A stretch of DNA of 11,004 nt from Prolixibacteraceae bacterium (GTDB lineage: Bacteria; Bacteroidota; Bacteroidia; Bacteroidales; Prolixibacteraceae), in the NCBI GenBank assembly GCA_016788685.1, contig JAEUSS010000025.1:1-11004 (forward strand), written 5' to 3'. Shown here one piece after another: positions 6,021-11,004 of this stretch. The stretch's first letter is position 1, and each line of letters begins with the position of its first letter. The position numbers and the translations under genes were made by a program. Under the pieces are notes generated by a model. The model was not told the origin of the DNA and did not search any database. It saw only the letters and a program-made list of their open reading frames with translations.

Positions 6021-7178
6021 CTAAATCTTAAGCTTAATTTTCAACCGCCCCAAAACTGCAGTAATTCCAACAATAAGCATTGCAAATACAAGCGATTTGA
6101 ACAGCCCGATTATTCCGGCCTTCAGGAATGCCGGCAGTGTAAACGCATAAACGACTGAACTGTAATAAACATACGGAATCAGATAACAAGTCAGTGTGCT
6201 TGTTCCGGCCGGCTTGATCAGCTCAAACCAGTTTGCCTTTCTTTTCAGATCGACCAAAAAATAAAGCAGAGCAAAGCATATAAACGCAATCCCGTTACAA
6301 AGAAACACCCAGGTTGGTGTTGCCTGAATTTTCGAAATAATGAAAAAATTGCGCAATACAAAACCACCGATCACCAACAAACTACCCGCTCCAATGTATA
6401 GCAGTGGTAACTTCTGCCGCTGTTCCGAACTGATTGCCCGATCGAGTAAAAGGCTGGCAGCTATACCGGCAAAGGCAAAGCCCTGAAAGGCCCCACCTCC
6501 CGGAATTGGTGTTTTCAGCCAACCGGCATGTTCGGCAATATTCAGCAAGGTAAATATCAGCCATGCCCCCAGCAACATCAGATTCGACTTGCGGATGAAC
6601 AGATAAACGGGTGCCGAGATCAGGTAGGTCCAGCCAATGAGTCCCAGAATTCCCCACCATTGCGGAGTCATGGGTTCAGAGCCATCTTTCCCGCCTTTAA
6701 AAACGAGCGCCAACACAATCAGCAAAGCAACTCCGGCAAGCTGCATTCCGGCAAACAGGTACTTTTTCCAGCCTGAAGACTTCGGATATACATTCCAGAT
6801 CAGGAAAAATCCGGTAACCATCAAAATTTGAAACCATCCGCGGCTCAAGCCTGAAACCTCAACATTCAAATCAGAAATATTGACGGTGAAAAAGCCCATA
6901 ACCAGCAAGGCCAGCGAGCGAAGTAGAATGTGCAGCAAGATTTTCGGATGAGTGTCTCCTTTATCAATCCGGTTGCGGATTGCATAAGGTATCGCCATAC
7001 CAACAATAAACAGGAAACAGGGAAAAATAATATCCGAGAACCCAAGAAAATCCTGATTTGCTTCAGCATGTTCCATCCATACAGGTACTCCGGTCAAAGA
7101 CCCTAAATCATTTACAAAAATCATCAGCAACATGGTAATTGCCCGGAAAACATCGATAGAAAAAATACGGGTTTGCAT
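6021..7178 (-). CDS. DUF5009/HGSNAT-like (NagX-type) multi-spanning membrane acyltransferase
   Basis: This 385-residue inner-membrane protein has about 11-12 hydrophobic segments, among them about 8-24, 47-67, 80-100, 115-130, 140-160, 174-194, 231-246, 259-279, 289-309, 326-344 and 354-377. The N-terminus SIDVFRAITMLLMIFVND (7-24) and the following block with His37 and GFSDIIFPCFLFIVG (46-60) match the COG4299 family. That family includes human heparan-alpha-glucosaminide N-acetyltransferase and the bacterial NagX proteins found in N-acetylglucosamine and chitin gene clusters. His37 lies where the family has its conserved HA motif, the proposed acetyl-carrying histidine in the human enzyme. 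The likely role is transfer of an acetyl group across the inner membrane to an amino sugar, but for bacterial members this is inference. It is the second gene of an operon, 44 bp after the GH20-like gene. Confidence 0.82.
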   Translation of the reverse strand: MQTRIFSIDVFRAITMLLMIFVNDLGSLTGVPVWMEHAEANQDFLGFSDIIFPCFLFIVGMAIPYAIRNRIDKGDTHPKILLHILLRSLALLVMGFFTVNISDLNVEVSGLSRGWFQILMVTGFFLIWNVYPKSSGWKKYLFAGMQLAGVALLIVLALVFKGGKDGSEPMTPQWWGILGLIGWTYLISAPVYLFIRKSNLMLLGAWLIFTLLNIAEHAGWLKTPIPGGGAFQGFAFAGIAASLLLDRAISSEQRQKLPLLYIGAGSLLVIGGFVLRNFFIISKIQATPTWVFLCNGIAFICFALLYFLVDLKRKANWFELIKPAGTSTLTCYLIPYVYYSSVVYAFTLPAFLKAGIIGLFKSLVFAMLIVGITAVLGRLKIKLKI

Positions 7179-7222
7179 GAGAAGGTAGTTTCAGGTATTA
7201 TGAAAACGGAACAAATCGTTGA

Positions 7223-8341
7223 TTACTTTTTTGATGTGCTTTGAGCTTCAATTTCGGTAAACAGGGCTTTGAAGCAATTCGTCTGGGTATTTACATCAGC
7301 TTTCGGATCAGTCTTTCTTCCGTAAAATTCGTCCATAAACTGTCCGGCCCCCGACCATATGGTTTGCACCATTCCCTGAAAACGCTCTTTCATTTCCGGA
7401 GTAACCGAAGCTCTGAACCGAAACATATCCTGCGTTTGTTTCACGGCGTTCTCCGGATTTCGCCACGGGCAGGTGACCACATTGAAGCCTTTGGTTGCAA
7501 AATAAACAGCCGTCTGGTCGGGACGTTCGTAATGCCAGTCGCAAATCATCACGTCTTTATTAATCAAATCAACAGCCCGGTGCGTATTGTTCATACTGGC
7601 TTCCCACATGCCTATTCCGGTGGTTTTTCCGTCTATCAGGCGGTCGCCCCAGATCCAAAGCTGACGGTTTTTCAGCGCCAGGTGATTGCGGATCAGGTTT
7701 ACCTCGCCGGCAAACAATTCAGCTTTGTCGCGGCCCGAACAGCGGGGACATTTATCATCGCCAATGTAAAAAACTTCGTCCATCCCGGCATGGAAAGCAT
7801 CGGCTTCAAAGACTTCGCAAATTTCGTCCATCAAAGCAAAAACCACAGGGTGAACTTCGGGATGAAGCGGACAGTAACTTTTGCAATACAAGCCGTCGGC
7901 ATTGGGCCATACGTATTTTTCGGGCATTTTTACATGGGGCGTTTCATCAAAATCAGGATGAACCGTCAATAAATTCTCAAGGCCACCGGCCCACGACTGG
8001 TGCCCGAGCAGATTAATTTGCGGAATCACACGAATCTGATTCTTCCGGCACACCTCAACGAGCTTTTTAACCTCAGCCTTCGAAAGGGCTGACTGGTCGC
8101 GCAATTCTGGATGACTTTCAAACTGGTAGTTGTAATCGACCCGAAGAATCAGCGTGTTAACTTTTCGCGGAGCAAGTTCTTCGGCTATGAATCGAACAAA
8201 AGACTCTGTTTCAGAAGGTTTTGGCGCACCGATACAAAAACCTCTGACTGGAAGCGTACTTTCGGCAGTCATTTGGGAATGAGCCACATTCGTAAACAAA
8301 AACGAAAATAAAACGATGAAAAACATACGTGATTTAGTCAT
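7223..8341 (-). CDS. Secreted GH20-like glycoside hydrolase (hexosaminidase-related)
   Basis: The chosen start at 8341 gives 372 residues and a clean Sec signal peptide, MTKSRMFFIVLFSFLFTNVAHSQ, probably cut after AHS. The frame stays open upstream to 8503, with an ATG at 8353, but that part has no signal-like or domain sequence. The rest resembles the TIM-barrel catalytic domain of family 20 beta-N-acetylhexosaminidases: IPQINLLGHQSW (about 106-117; compare the family's P-x-x-x-x-x-GH strand), HAGMDE (184-189) with the adjacent Asp188-Glu189 that is the GH20 catalytic pair, WIWGDR (229-234), MWEAS (245-249) and a late Trp block, CPW (291-293). The separate N-terminal GH20b domain found in many hexosaminidases is absent. 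A CxxC (Cys198, Cys201) follows the catalytic loop. It probably releases amino sugars in the periplasm. It heads an operon with the NagX-like membrane protein. Exact substrate unknown. Confidence 0.8.
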   Translation of the reverse strand: MTKSRMFFIVLFSFLFTNVAHSQMTAESTLPVRGFCIGAPKPSETESFVRFIAEELAPRKVNTLILRVDYNYQFESHPELRDQSALSKAEVKKLVEVCRKNQIRVIPQINLLGHQSWAGGLENLLTVHPDFDETPHVKMPEKYVWPNADGLYCKSYCPLHPEVHPVVFALMDEICEVFEADAFHAGMDEVFYIGDDKCPRCSGRDKAELFAGEVNLIRNHLALKNRQLWIWGDRLIDGKTTGIGMWEASMNNTHRAVDLINKDVMICDWHYERPDQTAVYFATKGFNVVTCPWRNPENAVKQTQDMFRFRASVTPEMKERFQGMVQTIWSGAGQFMDEFYGRKTDPKADVNTQTNCFKALFTEIEAQSTSKK

Positions 8342-8606
8342 GACTTCAGGCATTTTACGGTTAGCATTGAGGCAGTTAAGTTGGCGAAAAATCATGAAAA
8401 ACCAAAATCGCCCGAAACAGTGATTCTGGTCTCGGAGAGTGACCAATTTGAACCTCCCGCCGGACAATATCCTTTTTAACTGATTCAGTCGCTCAAAAGT
8501 CATTTCACATTAAATATGATCAGTGAAACTAAAATTGAGTCCTCTGTAAACCCATGTTTCGGAAAATGTTTCCTACCTTCAGCTAAATTTAAATATCACA
8601 ATTATA
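8342..8606. promoter_or_regulatory. Divergent control region between the GH20-like operon and rnr
   Basis: Promoters for both directions must lie here or close by. For rnr the best -7 candidates are TACCTTCA (8574-8581) and TAAATTTA (8584-8591), both imperfect and without a well-spaced TTG. No TAnnTTTG box was found for the minus strand. A 6-bp inverted repeat TTTCAC/GTGAAA (8503-8508, 8523-8528) sits in the middle and might be an operator. Confidence 0.3.
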
Positions 8607-10766
8607 ATGGCAAAGAATAAAAAGAATAAAAAAGCCAAACTGGTGGAGGCATTTAACAAGCCAAAACTGAAAAATGCAATCCTGACTGTATTTTACGATA
8701 ATCCTGAACGAACATACAATTACAAACAAATAGCCGAACTCCTCAAGGTAAAAGATCCGGAAATCACCAAACTTGTTTTTGTTGTTCTGGAAGAATTGAC
8801 TGAAAATAACAACCTGCAAAGTGTACAGCGAGGCAAATACAAACTGAAATCGCGTAGCGGTGCAGTGTGCGGTATCGTTGAAATCCAGCCTCAAGGTTTT
8901 GCTTATGTTGTCAGCGAAGAACTGGACAAGCCTGTACTCGTTTCGAGCCGTAACCTGAATCACGCTATGGAAGGTGATAAGGTGAAAGTTCAACTGTACG
9001 CCATGCGCAAAAAGCAGCAACCCGAAGGCGAAGTCGTTGAGATTGTGGAGCGTGCCAAATCGGTTTTTGTCGGTACAATCTCCCGGTCGCGCAATTTTTC
9101 TTTCCTCATTCCTTCCGGGAAATCGGCTTTCGATTTATTCATCCCGAATGAAAAACTGAACGGAGCCAAAGACGGGCAGAAAGCCATTGCAAAAATTACC
9201 GAATGGCCGCCGCGTGCAAAGAATCCGTTTGGCGAAATCATTGAAGTACTGGGCGATGTGGGCGACAACAATGCCGAAATGCATGCGATTCTGGCCGAAT
9301 ACGAACTACCTATCCGGTTTCCGGAAAATGTACTGAAAGCCGCTGAAAAAATACCGGACGAAATTTCGGAAGACGAAATACAACGCCGCCGCGACATGCG
9401 CGGAGTAACCACTTTCACCATCGACCCGCTGGACGCCAAAGATTTTGACGATGCCCTTTCAATCCGGAAACTGGATAGCGGCCTCTGGGAAGTCGGAGTT
9501 CACATCGCAGATGTTTCACATTACGTAAAACCCGGCAGCATCCTCGACGAAGAAGCCTATGATCGTGCGACTTCGGTTTACCTGGTTGACCGCGTAGTAC
9601 CCATGCTCCCCGAAAAACTGTCGAACGGAGTGTGTTCGTTACGTCCCAATGAGGACAAGCTCTGTTTTTCGGCTGTATTCCAGATGAACGACGAAGGCGA
9701 AATACACAAACAGTGGTTCGGGAAAACTATAATTCATTCGGACAAACGTTTTGCCTATGAAGACGCTCAGGCAATTATTGAAACCGGAGAAGGAGACCTG
9801 AAAGATGAAGTACTGACGATGAACCGCCTGGCTGTAAAATTGCGCGAATCCCGCTTCAAAAACGGATCAATTGCTTTTGAGCGCGTAGAAGTAAAATTCA
9901 ACATCGACGAAAATGGCAAACCGCTTTCGGTTTATTTTAAAGAGGCCAAAGAGAGCAATCAGCTCGTCGAAGAATTTATGCTTCTGGCTAACAAACGGGT
10001 TGCCGAATTCATCGGAAAAACAAATGATAATAAAAATGCCAAAACCTTTGTTTACCGGATCCATGACAAACCAGATCCGGACAAGCTACTGAATTTCAAT
10101 CATTTTATTCATAAGTTCGGATACGGGCTCCAGTTGGGGACTCCCGGACAGATTTCCAAATCGATGAATTTGCTGATGAACAACGTCAAAGGCAAAAATG
10201 AACAGAATGTGATTGAAACACTGGCTATCCGGACAATGGCCAAAGCCGCCTATTCAACCCGCAACATCGGGCATTATGGCCTCTCATTCGAGTACTACAC
10301 CCACTTTACATCGCCCATCCGGCGTTACCCCGATGTGATGGTTCACCGCCTGCTCGAACGCTATCTGGAAGGAGGCCGAACCGTGAACGCCCAAAAATGG
10401 GAAGAAATGTGCAAACACTCGTCGGATATGGAGAATAAGGCCGCTAATGCCGAACGTTCGTCCATCAAGTACAAACAGGTTGAGTTTATGCAGGATAAAA
10501 TCGGGCAGGAATTTCCCGGTGTGATTTCCGGAGTAACCGACTGGGGTATTTATGTCGAATTGGAAAACAAATGCGAAGGGATGGTATCGGTCAATACGCT
10601 GGACGATGATTTCTACATTTTCGATGAAAAGAACTACTGCCTGATTGGGCGCCATGCCCACCGGAAATTTCAGTTAGGTGACGAAGTGAACGTTGAAATC
10701 GTGAGGGCCAATCTGGAAAAGAAACAACTGGATTTCCGCCTGATTAAAGAAAAAAAGAAGAAATGA
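8607..10766 (+). CDS. rnr: Ribonuclease R (RNase II/RNB family 3'-5' exoribonuclease)
   Basis: This 719-residue cytoplasmic enzyme degrades structured RNA from the 3' end, acting in mRNA turnover, rRNA and tmRNA-linked quality control, and cold growth in studied bacteria. The domain order is complete. A basic start (MAKNKKNKKAK) precedes a winged-helix RNase R N-terminal domain (about 18-80). Two cold-shock-type OB domains follow (about 85-215), then the RNB catalytic domain (about 262-590). It has TIDPLDAKDFDDA (271-283), giving the four metal-binding Asp residues 273, 279, 281 and 282, and HFTSPIRRYPD (566-576) with the conserved arginines. A C-terminal S1 domain (about 633-713) ends in a short basic tail, KEKKKK. 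E. coli RNase R is longer (about 813 residues), mainly because its C-terminal basic tail is longer. The start is the ATG at 8607 after A/T-rich sequence. The gene runs alone, divergent from the GH20-like operon. Confidence 0.96.
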   Translation: MAKNKKNKKAKLVEAFNKPKLKNAILTVFYDNPERTYNYKQIAELLKVKDPEITKLVFVVLEELTENNNLQSVQRGKYKLKSRSGAVCGIVEIQPQGFAYVVSEELDKPVLVSSRNLNHAMEGDKVKVQLYAMRKKQQPEGEVVEIVERAKSVFVGTISRSRNFSFLIPSGKSAFDLFIPNEKLNGAKDGQKAIAKITEWPPRAKNPFGEIIEVLGDVGDNNAEMHAILAEYELPIRFPENVLKAAEKIPDEISEDEIQRRRDMRGVTTFTIDPLDAKDFDDALSIRKLDSGLWEVGVHIADVSHYVKPGSILDEEAYDRATSVYLVDRVVPMLPEKLSNGVCSLRPNEDKLCFSAVFQMNDEGEIHKQWFGKTIIHSDKRFAYEDAQAIIETGEGDLKDEVLTMNRLAVKLRESRFKNGSIAFERVEVKFNIDENGKPLSVYFKEAKESNQLVEEFMLLANKRVAEFIGKTNDNKNAKTFVYRIHDKPDPDKLLNFNHFIHKFGYGLQLGTPGQISKSMNLLMNNVKGKNEQNVIETLAIRTMAKAAYSTRNIGHYGLSFEYYTHFTSPIRRYPDVMVHRLLERYLEGGRTVNAQKWEEMCKHSSDMENKAANAERSSIKYKQVEFMQDKIGQEFPGVISGVTDWGIYVELENKCEGMVSVNTLDDDFYIFDEKNYCLIGRHAHRKFQLGDEVNVEIVRANLEKKQLDFRLIKEKKKK

Positions 10767-10849
10767 GCTCCTGCTTTTTTCGGCCAAACTGGAAAAAAAC
10801 AGAGTGAGATTGTAAAATATTAGAAAATGTACAGTTTCTTTGTGGTATC

Positions 10850-10870
10850 ATGAGGGGTTTCCTCATTTTT
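10850..10870 (+). terminator. Intrinsic terminator after rnr
   Basis: ATGAGG (10850-10855) pairs with CCTCAT (10861-10866) around a 5-nt loop, directly followed by TTTT (10867-10870). It lies 83 bp after the rnr stop codon and before the promoter of the next gene. The stem is short, so strength is uncertain. Confidence 0.6.
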
Positions 10871-10881
10871 GAAATTAAACT

Positions 10882-10889
10882 TATATTTG
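10882..10889 (+). promoter_or_regulatory. -7 box of the TetR-type regulator gene
   Basis: TATATTTG matches TAnnTTTG exactly and lies 27 bp before the ATG at 10917, so the leader would be about 20 nt. No clear TTG is present at 17-23 bp upstream. Confidence 0.45.
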
Positions 10890-10916
10890 TTTACAGATTG
10901 AAATAATTCACTTGTT

Positions 10917-11004
10917 ATGGCGATGAACTTTGAAACCGGGTCGAACAAAAAAGACGCAAACCGTGAAAGCATTCTGAAAATAGCCCAGGAAATCTTCAGC
11001 AAAT
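10917..11004 (+). CDS. TetR/AcrR-family transcriptional regulator (N-terminus only)
   Basis: Twenty-nine codons are visible from the ATG at 10917 before the window ends; an in-frame ATG at 10923 is an alternative start. The sequence NRESILKIAQEIFSK (residues 15-29) is the typical first helix of a TetR DNA-binding domain, which usually reads R-x-x-I-L-x-A-A-x-x-x-F. TetR proteins are dimeric repressors that release DNA on binding a small ligand. Neither the ligand nor the target genes can be told from this fragment. A -7 promoter box and the rnr terminator lie just upstream, so it starts a new transcription unit. Confidence 0.75.
   Translation, partial: MAMNFETGSNKKDANRESILKIAQEIFSK

Noticed and set aside
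7241..7972. 243-codon open frame on the plus strand
   Set aside because: It lies wholly antisense to the GH20-like gene, whose motifs are clear, and its translation shows no domain features.
8589..9439. Minus-strand open frames of 143 and 149 codons inside rnr
   Set aside because: They are antisense to conserved RNase R domains, with low-complexity or hydrophobic translations and no family features.

Overview
The window looks like chromosomal DNA of a Bacteroidota bacterium, probably from the Bacteroidales/Marinilabiliales side. The evidence is a SusD-type outer-membrane nutrient-binding lipoprotein, a lysine-rich cold-shock-domain protein of a type I know from Bacteroidota, TAnnTTTG-type -7 promoter boxes, and start codons with A/T-rich upstream sequence instead of clear Shine-Dalgarno motifs. 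The genus cannot be named from this evidence. No tRNA, rRNA, insertion sequence or CRISPR array was seen.

Layout. Bases 1-1418 (+) hold the end of a susD-like gene, cut so that the window opens at the lipid-anchor cysteine. A perfect 12-bp hairpin separates it from a secreted lipoprotein with a beta-sandwich domain and an endonuclease/exonuclease/phosphatase (EEP) domain (1494-2609, +). Together they look like the tail of a polysaccharide-utilization-type locus. A long inverted repeat closes that unit. Next come a tandem-GNAT acetyltransferase with a good Bacteroidota promoter (2873-3727, +) and a monofunctional mannose-1-phosphate guanylyltransferase (3866-4948, +), which makes GDP-mannose for surface glycans.

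Bases 4949-5359 have no gene but are rich in inverted repeats. They lead into a cold-shock-domain protein (5360-5863, +) with a probable long leader. A composite hairpin lies between this gene and a convergent two-gene operon on the minus strand. That operon encodes a secreted GH20-like glycoside hydrolase (8341-7223) and, 44 bp downstream, a multi-membrane-span acyltransferase-like protein of the DUF5009/HGSNAT/NagX type (7178-6021). The pair suggests handling of amino sugars.

Divergently from this operon runs rnr, encoding a complete RNase R (8607-10766, +). A short hairpin plus T-run follows it, and then the first 29 codons of a TetR-type regulator, cut by the window end. The cold-shock-domain protein and RNase R are both RNA-handling proteins of kinds linked to growth at low temperature. 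Most genes here are recognisable families. The less ordinary signals are the structured 4949-5359 region, the unusual GH20 motif next to a NagX-like membrane protein, and the SusD-EEP pairing.
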